From positions 186,001 to 250,000 of the forward strand of contig NZ_JAPPSQ010000003.1 of NCBI RefSeq assembly GCF_026652115.1: 64,000 bases of DNA, given 5' to 3'. The position numbers and the translations under genes were made by a program. Below are positions 1-8,465 of the stretch, one piece after another. The DNA comes from Algoriphagus sp. PAP.12 (GTDB taxonomy: Bacteria; Bacteroidota; Bacteroidia; Cytophagales; Cyclobacteriaceae). Within the stretch, counting starts at the first letter, position 1. Each line of letters starts with the position of its first letter. Under the pieces are notes generated by a model that was not told where the DNA came from, ran no database searches, and saw only the letters and a list, made by a program, of their open reading frames with translations.

Positions 1-468
1 TCTAAGTAGTTCCGGTTGGAAAATAAAAGCGTGATCTAAAAGTGAAAACAGGTCAAATTTGGAATCCAACCAACTCGGGAAATATCCATTTCTAAAAAAA
101 GACCTTAAGGCCAAAAGAATAAATTCCTCTCCTTGGGACTGGGTAGTATTTCTGAGTGGCGCACCGGACATCCCAATCTGTTCATCTATTGCCTCTTTCA
201 ACGCTAAGATCAAAAGTGGTTTGATTAATTCTCCAAGATCTTCAGTTAGTTCCCGTTCGGTGATTCGTCCTAAATCTATCTCCACTTTTCCCAGCTCCAG
301 TTGTAATCCGGAGCTATCAACCTCATTAAAAGCCTCCTCTAATTCATCTTCTAAGGAATAAATAAAGCGTTGGTGAATTTTTGAATTACATCGGCTAGCT
401 TGGGTTCGATTTGAATAGGCAAATGAGAACAAAGCTTCCTCCACAACATTAGCTGGCTTGCTATCCAT
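1..468 (-). CDS. eCIS tape-measure protein, N-terminal part (runs off the left edge)
   Basis: Reverse-strand reading frame beginning with ATG at 468 and still open at base 1, about 156 codons visible. The ATG overlaps the stop of the upstream 955-aa baseplate gene (stop at 463-461), which indicates translational coupling. The visible protein has the N-terminal pattern of the contractile injection system tape-measure family (Afp14/Pvc14 type): an acidic helical stretch, then a segment VEIDLGRI near residues 62-69 that resembles the family's 'IxxLxLDLGxI' motif. Members of this family set tail length and may help load cargo. Its position directly after the Pvc12-type gene matches the order in AFP, PVC and AlgoCIS clusters. 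Family call is by motif and context; the full length cannot be seen. Confidence 0.8.
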   Translation of the reverse strand, partial: MDSKPANVVEEALFSFAYSNRTQASRCNSKIHQRFIYSLEDELEEAFNEVDSSGLQLELGKVEIDLGRITERELTEDLGELIKPLLILALKEAIDEQIGMSGAPLRNTTQSQGEEFILLALRSFFRNGYFPSWLDSKFDLFSLLDHAFIFQPELLR

Positions 469-3328
469 TCTTACCTCCTTTCAGTTTATGCAAAAACTCA
501 TATAGGCTGTAAGCCGAATTCACGTATTTCTTTTTTCTTTTTGCTTTAGATTTTTGGTCTTTCCAATGCTTATGAAGATTCTCGAATGTTTGAAAATCGA
601 AAAAGTTGAGCCAGGAGATAGAAACTTCCATATGAGATGGAACACGCTCTCTAATCTCGTTTGCTAAAAAGAACCTAAAATTGCTATCCTGAAATCTTGC
701 TGGCCAATCGGGAAGGATCAAGCTAGCTTTCAAATCAAAGAAATCCTCACGAACTTCTCTACCATCTTCTAATCTCCTGGTAAATATGACAGTCCGTTGT
801 CTATAGGTTCCCTTATCTTTATCATAAAGAGTTCCCTTCAATCTTAATTTTTCCACTTCTTGAAGAGCGAGAATTCCTGAAATCTCTCCATCTCCCATCA
901 TCAATTGTGACAAACTCGAAGTGGAATGATAAATGGATTCGAGATCTTTTGTTTCTTCGCTCTGATAAATTCCTAATAATTCATCATCTGCTCCCATCAA
1001 AGAGAGATTACCGGATCTCATTTGATAGGATTCCTTTGACAATGCGGCTTGGTAAAATTTATCTAATTGTTCTCTCCTTGCTTCTTCAGAGTTTATCCAA
1101 GGAGATTTGAAAGTTGGGTTTCCCCATTCATCCAAAAGGACAAATCCAAATTGTGAACCTTCCAACATTGGTTTTAAAAGGATATGATCAATCAAAATCA
1201 TTCCTTCAGAATAGGCGTTCAGAATCCTGAAATTTTGAATATGATGAGCGATTGCTTCATAGGCCTGCTTTTCATCCTTTCCCTCCCAAATACCAACCCA
1301 TTGAAAATCGGATTTCTGGAAGATGACTTCCATATTTCCAAACCTTGATTTTTTCTTGGAGATCCAATAAGAATCCGGATCGACTGTTTTTGAAAAAAGA
1401 TCTTTCAATCCAATTTTGCCCAAAGCATATTCAAAATCTTCAATATCAGCCAATTGAGGAAACATCTTTTCACTCTTTGACAGAAGGCGGAAATCCTTCA
1501 TTAAATCCTGAAAAGACCTTTTTGCACTCACATAGCTTGAAGAAGTGTCACTTGTGAAATCAGATTTTCTCTTTTTCAAAAATGATGGAATTAGAGATTC
1601 TTCTTTTTGTTTTATTCCAAGTATCAAATGAAGAATTTGTTCTAAGGTAGAGGAGGAATATTCCCCTAAACTGGAATCAAAAACGGCTTTTTGTTTTCCG
1701 TATGTCAACTCAGAAATTGCCTGGAGAAATCTTGATTTCTGTAAAAGAATAGCTGCAAGCATTTCTTCTTCATTCCCTAAAAGATTCAGTTTCTGAGAAA
1801 GTTGAAATGGGCTTTCTTGTATCTCTTCACCAAATCTGGCCAGCAAATGATCCAATACTCTGTTTTTCCGCTTGAGCCAAGAAATTCTACTTTCGCCTGT
1901 TTGAGGATTAATTCCATTTTTATCGAAACCAGGAATTAATTTGCTTTTGATTTCCAACTCATCTGGACCAACCTTGGTCTCATAGTCTTGAGAAAAGTAA
2001 GTACTCTGAGTCTGCTGAACATCAGAATCAAAAAAATCAGGAAGATGGGACAATTGAGCAAGAAAATTGGCCAAATGCTTTTCCATAAGCATAAGGTATC
2101 CTTTTAATTGCCGGACTTTAGCATGCCTTTCGGGAGATTCATGCTTAGAAATGCCTTCTTTCCCTAAGCCATATATTCTTGGAAATAAATGTTGGACTGA
2201 CTTATACTCACCTGTTTTCCTAAATTTCCCTTTTAAAAACTCTTTCCAATAGGTTTCTCTGAAAACATCAACTTTATATACTCTGAATTTCTTGGACCAA
2301 AGATCCAAAAGAATATCAGAAACCCTCATTTTATTAAACCTTAGCAGATTTCCATTAGAATATATTCTGATAGTTTCATATACCGAATCAAAATCCTCTG
2401 ACTCAGTATTTATGGAAGCAAAGGTGTGCAGAGGCAACTGTATTTTTTTAGCAATTCCCTCTTTGTCGATCTTAAGTCCCCAGCATTTATTCACTCCCTG
2501 AATTCTCGATATAAGTTGCAAGAGCTTTTCTGCATAGACGACATCACTTCTATCTTTCAGCTCAGAGTCTCTGATAAAGCCTCTTGACAGTCGTGGACCA
2601 GCAAAGATTTCCTCTGGTCTTTTCCCTTCTTGTTGGAGTTCTTCAAAATTTGAAAAAGCCACCGGGTGGTAAAAATGAACATCCAAACCAAATAAGATTT
2701 CTGCCATCAGCTGATCTGGGTCAATTTCTGATGCCGCTTCTACATTTACTCGCAGATAAATTGGTGAAGGTTTTAATAAAATTACCTGATCAAATGATTC
2801 TCCCAGATTTCGATTTAAGGCAAGGAAGTTTTCAAGTCTATGAATAAACTTTTCAGAAGCGTCTTCAGAATCCACCAGTTCTTTTTGGAAGGCCAAAGAA
2901 GGTAGAACTTCCACTTTATAGATTCCATTTATTTTTTCCTCCTTCCCATCATCATTGACTAAGTAAAGCCAACAATTTTGGATCTCTGGAAAAGTATCAA
3001 TCAGCAATTTCCGATAATCCAAAATCGTGAAAGGATGGGAACTAAAAACCAAAGCTGGCGAGAAAAATGAGTTCTTTTTCCAATTGATTCTTCCATCAGA
3101 ATCTTCGACCAAAAGGTCTTCTATTGGAAAGTCAATCTTGTAACCCAGGTCTGTGATTCCATAGCAAAATTGCTCCAAAATGGTCACTCCAGGATCGTGA
3201 GAGTTATAATCAGTCCATTCGTTTCCACTATAGCCTTGAACAAATTTCAACCCATTTTGCTTCAGGTAATTATAATCCTGAGAGGCTTGAAGTGCTTTAT
3301 TTTTAAAAATTGATCCAGATGTTTCCAT
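461..3328 (-). CDS. eCIS baseplate protein, Afp12/Pvc12 type (955 aa)
   Basis: A 955-residue protein whose first about 75 residues contain the conserved eCIS baseplate start NEWTDYNSHDPGVTILEQF, seen in Pvc11/Pvc12-type baseplate wedge proteins. In the family this subunit pairs with the Pvc11-type protein to form the wedge ring around the spike hub. No signal peptide or membrane segment is visible, consistent with cytoplasmic assembly. It sits 4 bp after the 251-aa fibre-like gene and overlaps the tape-measure start, so it belongs to the same transcript. In the AlgoCIS structure large baseplate extensions make a cage around the spike; whether the extra mass here does so is inference. Confidence 0.88.
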   Translation of the reverse strand: METSGSIFKNKALQASQDYNYLKQNGLKFVQGYSGNEWTDYNSHDPGVTILEQFCYGITDLGYKIDFPIEDLLVEDSDGRINWKKNSFFSPALVFSSHPFTILDYRKLLIDTFPEIQNCWLYLVNDDGKEEKINGIYKVEVLPSLAFQKELVDSEDASEKFIHRLENFLALNRNLGESFDQVILLKPSPIYLRVNVEAASEIDPDQLMAEILFGLDVHFYHPVAFSNFEELQQEGKRPEEIFAGPRLSRGFIRDSELKDRSDVVYAEKLLQLISRIQGVNKCWGLKIDKEGIAKKIQLPLHTFASINTESEDFDSVYETIRIYSNGNLLRFNKMRVSDILLDLWSKKFRVYKVDVFRETYWKEFLKGKFRKTGEYKSVQHLFPRIYGLGKEGISKHESPERHAKVRQLKGYLMLMEKHLANFLAQLSHLPDFFDSDVQQTQSTYFSQDYETKVGPDELEIKSKLIPGFDKNGINPQTGESRISWLKRKNRVLDHLLARFGEEIQESPFQLSQKLNLLGNEEEMLAAILLQKSRFLQAISELTYGKQKAVFDSSLGEYSSSTLEQILHLILGIKQKEESLIPSFLKKRKSDFTSDTSSSYVSAKRSFQDLMKDFRLLSKSEKMFPQLADIEDFEYALGKIGLKDLFSKTVDPDSYWISKKKSRFGNMEVIFQKSDFQWVGIWEGKDEKQAYEAIAHHIQNFRILNAYSEGMILIDHILLKPMLEGSQFGFVLLDEWGNPTFKSPWINSEEARREQLDKFYQAALSKESYQMRSGNLSLMGADDELLGIYQSEETKDLESIYHSTSSLSQLMMGDGEISGILALQEVEKLRLKGTLYDKDKGTYRQRTVIFTRRLEDGREVREDFFDLKASLILPDWPARFQDSNFRFFLANEIRERVPSHMEVSISWLNFFDFQTFENLHKHWKDQKSKAKRKKKYVNSAYSLYEFLHKLKGGKNG

Positions 3329-3332
3329 GAAG

Positions 3333-4088
3333 CTATTCTTCGTTTAAAAAATCATCGTCCCAAAGCTTTCCAATCCGATATGTGATTACAGAGTCCCCTC
3401 CATAATTGCTACCAGTTCTCAATTGCAATCGGTAATTGAAAGTTTCGCCTACCCATCTGCAGTTAATTTTATTCCACCAAAAGCCGTAATGTGCTGATGT
3501 TTTGCTAATCTTTGGTTTGGAGTTTCCGAAGGTGCTCAGCGCTGTTGCATGCAGCAAGGCATATTTACCTTTTTGTTTACGTCCGGCATGGGCTACAATC
3601 TCAAACCCCTGACATCCCGTCAACCCACCCAAGACATCATGCCATTTTCCATCTGCAGGAATTTGCCCTTTTTTATAAACACCCACTCTTCCATGAGAAG
3701 CTACCATCCCCTCCACTTGGAGTTTATGCTGTGGGTTCTCTGTCCCGATCCCAACATTACCCCCTTCCTGAAAAAATATAGTTGGGTCATTTTTACCCTT
3801 TTCTTTTAAAATGATTCCTTTTGCTTCCCCTTGGCCATTGACCAATACCCAACTGGCATTTTTTTCCTTCAAGGAATCATAAAAACTTAAAAGAACTTCC
3901 TCCTCGCCTGCTGGAAAAATCATTAAGCCATCGGTATCATTTTTATTGATTCCATCATCGACCTTATTGAACATAGAATCAATCAAAATGGCAAAATGTA
4001 CTTCTGTAGGAAGCATCCCACTTCTGAAGTACTTTTTGAGTTGCTCCCGATCGTTAATGACTACCGTATTTCCAGTTTTAGTTTCCAT
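3333..4088 (-). CDS. Putative eCIS tail-fibre or baseplate-decoration protein (251 aa)
   Basis: Not a named core component. Residues about 12-50 carry a helical segment (REQLKKYFRSGMLPTEVHF then ILIDSMFNKVDD) of a kind I recall at the start of accessory fibre/adhesin-like proteins beside Bacteroidetes CIS genes. Around residues 110-125 is NVGIGTENPQHKLQVEG, a repeat typical of phage tail-fibre and adhesin stalks. The remaining about 125 residues are rich in aromatic and Gly residues (KWHDVLGG, HYGFWWNK, YRLQLRTGSNYGG) and look like a globular beta domain. There is no transmembrane segment. The gene lies between the two baseplate genes. A receptor-binding fibre is the best inference; a toxin or structural collar is possible. 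Confidence 0.6.
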   Translation of the reverse strand: METKTGNTVVINDREQLKKYFRSGMLPTEVHFAILIDSMFNKVDDGINKNDTDGLMIFPAGEEEVLLSFYDSLKEKNASWVLVNGQGEAKGIILKEKGKNDPTIFFQEGGNVGIGTENPQHKLQVEGMVASHGRVGVYKKGQIPADGKWHDVLGGLTGCQGFEIVAHAGRKQKGKYALLHATALSTFGNSKPKISKTSAHYGFWWNKINCRWVGETFNYRLQLRTGSNYGGDSVITYRIGKLWDDDFLNEE

Positions 4089-4110
4089 AAACTTGATGAA
4101 TCAAATTTCT

Positions 4111-7100
4111 CTAATTGATTTGATTGATGATAAAATCTGAGTCAATTGATAAATCTCCAATACTTGCTTTATCTGGCTCATGAATTTCATTTTCATAGAT
4201 GATCTCTAGCTGATGTGATTCCGAGGAAGTAAGAATCGCATAAGGGCTAATCGTTCTAAGTCGCTCAATTTGGTATTTGTCACTTGCTGTATCTATTATT
4301 TTGAAACTTCCCAATACCTCTACCAATTGGAGTACTGAAAGTCCTGTCACATACTCCACATAGGTTCTTGACTCTATGAAGTTTTGTATTTCTATTTTAT
4401 AAATCGAATTGATAAAACCCTCTCCTTTTTGAAAATCTCCAGGGTTTGGAGAAAGAAATTCTATTAGATCTCTTTCCAGCATTTTTCGGTAATAGCCTGA
4501 TTTCTGAGACTCTATGAACTTGACTGAAGCTCTGATTTTCAATTTTTCAAAAACAGGATTGGCTACTTCTAGCTTAGAAAATGGAGAAAGAAATTGCTTG
4601 AGGTAAGACTTGATTTCTTTCAATAATTCAAATGGGGCCAAAAAGCCTTCTAACCTAAATTGTGTTGAGTTAGGTGCATAGGGAATCACTACCACCTGCA
4701 CATTACAGTTTTTCACCAGATGTAGCGGGAAATCACTCCTGCCATACACCAGGACCCGTCCTATTTGGGGAAAATGTTCTAATACCAATCGTTCCAAATC
4801 CCAAGTTGTGATTCCTCTGTTTCTATGCCTCAATAACTCACTGACACGAATGGAGTCACGATCCAAATCTTTATTAACTTTTGAAAATTTAATATCATAG
4901 GGGCCGAGAACACCATTCAGGTTTAATACACCCTTAAAATCAACAGTAGAGGTACTTTTCAATTCATCGGCAGATAGGATGGTTTGTTGGCTTTGCATCT
5001 CTTGAGTTAGCCAAACTGCATTGGTAAAAACTCTTATCAGTCTACTGTTGATGTCTCTGCTTCCATAATTGGAAACTCTGATCCAAAATTTTCCTTTTGG
5101 CATTCTGGAACTATTCATATCCAAATGACCAGGCAATTTGATTTTTACCAAACCAGATTGAAGCATTCCCTTCGTGGAGTCTTCCATAACCAAATTTTTC
5201 ATTGAAACCCACGAATTATTCTCTAGATATTCCCAGGTAACTTGAGGTGCCTGTGTAACAGTATGAATGAAATATGCTGGATGTAACTTAAATCCTATAT
5301 TGATATTTTGTCCTTCTTCCACATCTGTTAAACCTATCAACAAACTTCCTCTCCCTTCTTCCTGAGGAACAAAAAATGACTTCTCTTTTCCTGAAGCAGG
5401 ATAAACTTGAGTAAAACCAAATGGCTGTAAATGGAATAATTTGATACTTTCACTAGAAAAACTTCCTCGCCTAGACAAATTCTCTTTCGTGTAATTACTG
5501 TATTTGAATTCGATATTTTCAATCAGAGGAGTATATGGAGTTTTAGGTAATTCCTTGGCTCTACGAGGATGTTTGCTGTTGAATAATGAAATTTCAGAGA
5601 ACAACTGTGGATAGGATTCATGCCCAAAAGCAAATGGGTTCGGTTCAACCAAACGAATGGTCAGATCCCCTTTGGTACCATCTTTTAGGCTTATATCCGA
5701 AGGACTTCCAAGATCATTCATATCCACTAAATCCAAATCCATTTCTATGAATTGAGATTTGGAGAGATAGGTACCGTCTACTTTTTCTATAGAATGAAAT
5801 AAATCGACTACTTGAGGCTTAAAGTCCTTTGAATCAGAGCTATAATGGTGATTTGGTCGAAGAGACACCTCTGCTATAAAGCTATCATTATCAATTTTAT
5901 CTGGATACCCTGCATAGTGACTTTTAAAACCATTTCTTCCTTCAGGCAAGCCTAACCAATGAACCTTTAAAGAAAGCTCTGACAGGTATTTATTGAATAT
6001 CAGTGGATTATTAATTCTCAAAAAAGAATCCTTCTGTGGAATCGGACCAAAGGGTTGAAATGGATTAGCTGTATCTATCTTCCCTACCTGATTACTACAA
6101 TCAAATCCTGATCGAACTCCACGTGAATGGGTAGAAATCTCTACCTCCAAAACTTCCAAAGGTTGAAGGGCTGCATAGGGAGGATAATGAGCTGAATTAT
6201 TCAACTGAATCTGGAGGCAAGGCCAATTCAAATCCGGAATTTGTCCATGGATCGCACCGTCGTAAGGAACAGGAATCTCTGCGGGTCCTTCCGGCTGGAT
6301 TTTCACTAAAAGTTTATTTTCAGTTTGTGAAAATTCAATATGATGATAATCCAGAGTATACCAACCTGAGCTTCCTGTGATTGAAATGGAAAATGACTCA
6401 TGTAAAAAATTCTGAATAAAATTATTCAACTCGATTTCAGAATGATCATGTTGAATTCCTAATACGGCCTCTTTTTCATGAAGAAGATCTGCCATAATTT
6501 CTCTGAATTCAATACAAGAAGTAGCACTTAGATTAAAGGCTATCTCAAAATTGGTCACTCCATTCTCCACCAAAAATGTGGGGCTTGCCACCATTATTCC
6601 AATCAAACTTGATTGCATAGACCTTTGGTTGATACCTTTTTGACTTTGATCCTCTCCCATCACCATTGGAAAGTCCCAATGGGATTCACCCAGAAAGGAA
6701 ACCTCATTTGTTCCTTTATTTTGAAACAAAGTCGAATCAAAGATTTCACTCAAAAGCACTCGAGCAGCGGTAATATCACCTGAAAATGGGGAAAACTTAC
6801 TTTTGTAAAGGGATCTTACTTCTGAAATCTTTCCCTGTGATAATTCAGTAAGAAACTGATTCTTAAAAGGAATGGCTTTACCATCCTGGAAATTTAGATT
6901 GAAAGTAGAATTTACGGGCAATTCATTTAAAGCTGGCTTGGGCAAAAGGCCAACTAAAATCTCCATTGGATGTGTGGACGGAGGAGATTGTTCAAGAATT
7001 TTTTGATAATAAAAATTCAAATGTCTCCTTGTCAATCTATTCAGATCATTTTGGATTTCAGAGAAAAGACGTAAAACAGCTAAAATCAGCCCAATATGAG

Positions 7101-7728
7101 GATTATGGTCTTTGGAATCCTGATTCATCAATTGCTCAAAATGACGAACCGATAAATCCACAATAAACATAATATTCTTGTAGGCATCCTTAAAGATTCC
7201 ATTTAAATCAATCTCCGATTTTGCTTCGGAAGCATTGGGTTTGGCCCCTAAAAAATCCTTGAACCCAAAAGATTCCTGAAATGGAATCACTTCGCTGATG
7301 TATGGGAGAAGAAAATATTTACTGTTGATAATCTCTTTTGAAAGGGCGCCATCATAATTACAATCTCTAACGAGACTTTCCCAATAGAATAGCTGTCGAA
7401 TCATAGAAAGAAGGTTCATAGAAATTTCTTTTCGAACCGAAGATCCTTTAGAGCTATCACCTTTTAACTTGATCACCAAATCATCATGCCTCATTTTGTA
7501 AGCATCTAAATCAGTTCTGGCAATCAGACCAACTATAAATACTGGATCATAGAGTAAAAATGGTTTCCAGTTTCCCGCAGGTTTATTTTGAAGGTTATAA
7601 TAAACTACCGACTCGGCATAATCCATTGTAAACTGAACCAAATCAAGCATAGATCTCTCATCCGGAACCACAAATTGGGGATCCAGTGCGTCGAGTTTTC
7701 GTTCTGTCTGGTTGATACCGTTTTTCAT
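4111..7728 (-). CDS. eCIS baseplate J-like protein, Afp11/Pvc11 type, giant (1205 aa)
   Basis: A 1205-residue baseplate protein. The C-terminal third (about residues 950-1150) has baseplate-J/gp6-like features: a segment RVSELLRHRNRGITTWDLER followed by 'VLEHFPQIGRVLVYGR', then a region on building higher-order rings. The N-terminal and middle parts form a long predominantly beta/helical extension with no motif I can name. Pvc11-type subunits interlock with the Pvc12-type partner to make the wedge. Spacing is 22 bp to the following gene and 15 bp from gp25. The size fits the very large baseplate subunits reported for AlgoCIS, where they form a cage; that function is inferred here. Confidence 0.85.
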   Translation of the reverse strand: MKNGINQTERKLDALDPQFVVPDERSMLDLVQFTMDYAESVVYYNLQNKPAGNWKPFLLYDPVFIVGLIARTDLDAYKMRHDDLVIKLKGDSSKGSSVRKEISMNLLSMIRQLFYWESLVRDCNYDGALSKEIINSKYFLLPYISEVIPFQESFGFKDFLGAKPNASEAKSEIDLNGIFKDAYKNIMFIVDLSVRHFEQLMNQDSKDHNPHIGLILAVLRLFSEIQNDLNRLTRRHLNFYYQKILEQSPPSTHPMEILVGLLPKPALNELPVNSTFNLNFQDGKAIPFKNQFLTELSQGKISEVRSLYKSKFSPFSGDITAARVLLSEIFDSTLFQNKGTNEVSFLGESHWDFPMVMGEDQSQKGINQRSMQSSLIGIMVASPTFLVENGVTNFEIAFNLSATSCIEFREIMADLLHEKEAVLGIQHDHSEIELNNFIQNFLHESFSISITGSSGWYTLDYHHIEFSQTENKLLVKIQPEGPAEIPVPYDGAIHGQIPDLNWPCLQIQLNNSAHYPPYAALQPLEVLEVEISTHSRGVRSGFDCSNQVGKIDTANPFQPFGPIPQKDSFLRINNPLIFNKYLSELSLKVHWLGLPEGRNGFKSHYAGYPDKIDNDSFIAEVSLRPNHHYSSDSKDFKPQVVDLFHSIEKVDGTYLSKSQFIEMDLDLVDMNDLGSPSDISLKDGTKGDLTIRLVEPNPFAFGHESYPQLFSEISLFNSKHPRRAKELPKTPYTPLIENIEFKYSNYTKENLSRRGSFSSESIKLFHLQPFGFTQVYPASGKEKSFFVPQEEGRGSLLIGLTDVEEGQNINIGFKLHPAYFIHTVTQAPQVTWEYLENNSWVSMKNLVMEDSTKGMLQSGLVKIKLPGHLDMNSSRMPKGKFWIRVSNYGSRDINSRLIRVFTNAVWLTQEMQSQQTILSADELKSTSTVDFKGVLNLNGVLGPYDIKFSKVNKDLDRDSIRVSELLRHRNRGITTWDLERLVLEHFPQIGRVLVYGRSDFPLHLVKNCNVQVVVIPYAPNSTQFRLEGFLAPFELLKEIKSYLKQFLSPFSKLEVANPVFEKLKIRASVKFIESQKSGYYRKMLERDLIEFLSPNPGDFQKGEGFINSIYKIEIQNFIESRTYVEYVTGLSVLQLVEVLGSFKIIDTASDKYQIERLRTISPYAILTSSESHQLEIIYENEIHEPDKASIGDLSIDSDFIINQIN

Positions 7729-7743
7729 TGGATACTTTTCAAT

Positions 7744-8157
7744 TTAGATATTCGTCCCTTCCTTGAAATAATAAGGGTATACCATGTTACTTCTTGAATT
7801 TGTAATAATCACTGTATAGTCAATGTGGATCATCAAAATTCCATCAGGTAAGTTTTCTTTCCCAAACTTGATCTCATGTACCTTGATCCTAGGCTCGTAA
7901 AAAAGCAACGCGTCTTTTATCGTATCTCTCAGCATAGTCAGGTAAGTAGGATCATTGGTCTCAAATACATAGCTGATCAGATCACAACCAAACTTGGGGT
8001 CCATCATTCGCTCAGTCGGTTGAGTTCCCAAAATGATCCGGATACTTTGCCGGATATCAGGCTCAGCAGCTATCATTTCAACTAGTTTTGAATCCAGGTC
8101 AAAAGATGGCGGAAAAGCCCAGCCTTTACCTAAAAATGTATTTGTAGGATCTACCAT
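7744..8157 (-). CDS. GPW/gp25 family baseplate wedge protein (Afp9-like)
   Basis: A 137-residue protein, the normal size for the gp25 family. N-terminal KGWAFPPSFD and the middle ILGTQPTERMMDPKFGCDL match the family, and LLFYEPRIKVHEIKF near residues 90-105 contains the EPR signature that links gp25 to the sheath initiator region. Gp25 proteins template the first sheath ring and connect hub and wedge. It follows the PAAR gene by 1 bp and precedes the giant baseplate gene by 15 bp. No oddities seen. Confidence 0.93.
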   Translation of the reverse strand: MVDPTNTFLGKGWAFPPSFDLDSKLVEMIAAEPDIRQSIRIILGTQPTERMMDPKFGCDLISYVFETNDPTYLTMLRDTIKDALLFYEPRIKVHEIKFGKENLPDGILMIHIDYTVIITNSRSNMVYPYYFKEGTNI

Positions 8158-8158
8158 C

Positions 8159-8458
8159 TTATCCCCCTATCATTACAGTGGGACAACCCAAAACTATTGA
8201 TCCTCCATGTGCGGTGGTATCCCCCATTCTAGCTGCAGGTTTTCCTCCTATCATCACAGTTGCTGATCCTTTGACGATGGAGTCAGGTGGACCAACACAA
8301 ACACAGGAATCCCCCATCACAGCTGCCGGAAGTTTTCCTATCAGTACTGTAGGTACTCCAGGTCCAATAATTGGCCCTCCTACATGAGGAATTGGTGGCA
8401 CTCCTGGAGTCTGCATTGGACAGGTGTGCATATCGGTTAATCGGGCTGCTAAAGACAT
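8159..8458 (-). CDS. PAAR-domain spike tip protein (Afp10-like)
   Basis: A 99-residue PAAR protein covering a single domain with no C-terminal toxin extension. It shows repeating hydrophobic Gly-rich strands ending in VMIGG/VLIGK, and metal-ligand candidates in HTCP (residues 11-14), PHVGG, CVCVGP and AHGG. PAAR proteins sharpen the VgrG trimer into a cone and bind Zn. Placed immediately after the VgrG-like gene (7 bp) and before gp25 (1 bp), as in other eCIS. Because there is no extension, it is unlikely to be an effector. Confidence 0.95.
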   Translation of the reverse strand: MSLAARLTDMHTCPMQTPGVPPIPHVGGPIIGPGVPTVLIGKLPAAVMGDSCVCVGPPDSIVKGSATVMIGGKPAARMGDTTAHGGSIVLGCPTVMIGG

Positions 8459-8465
8459 ATTTTTA

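Noticed and set aside
59-361. Plus-strand open frame of 100 codons
   Set aside because: It is antisense to the tape-measure protein gene, which has strong family motifs, and its protein has no recognisable pattern.
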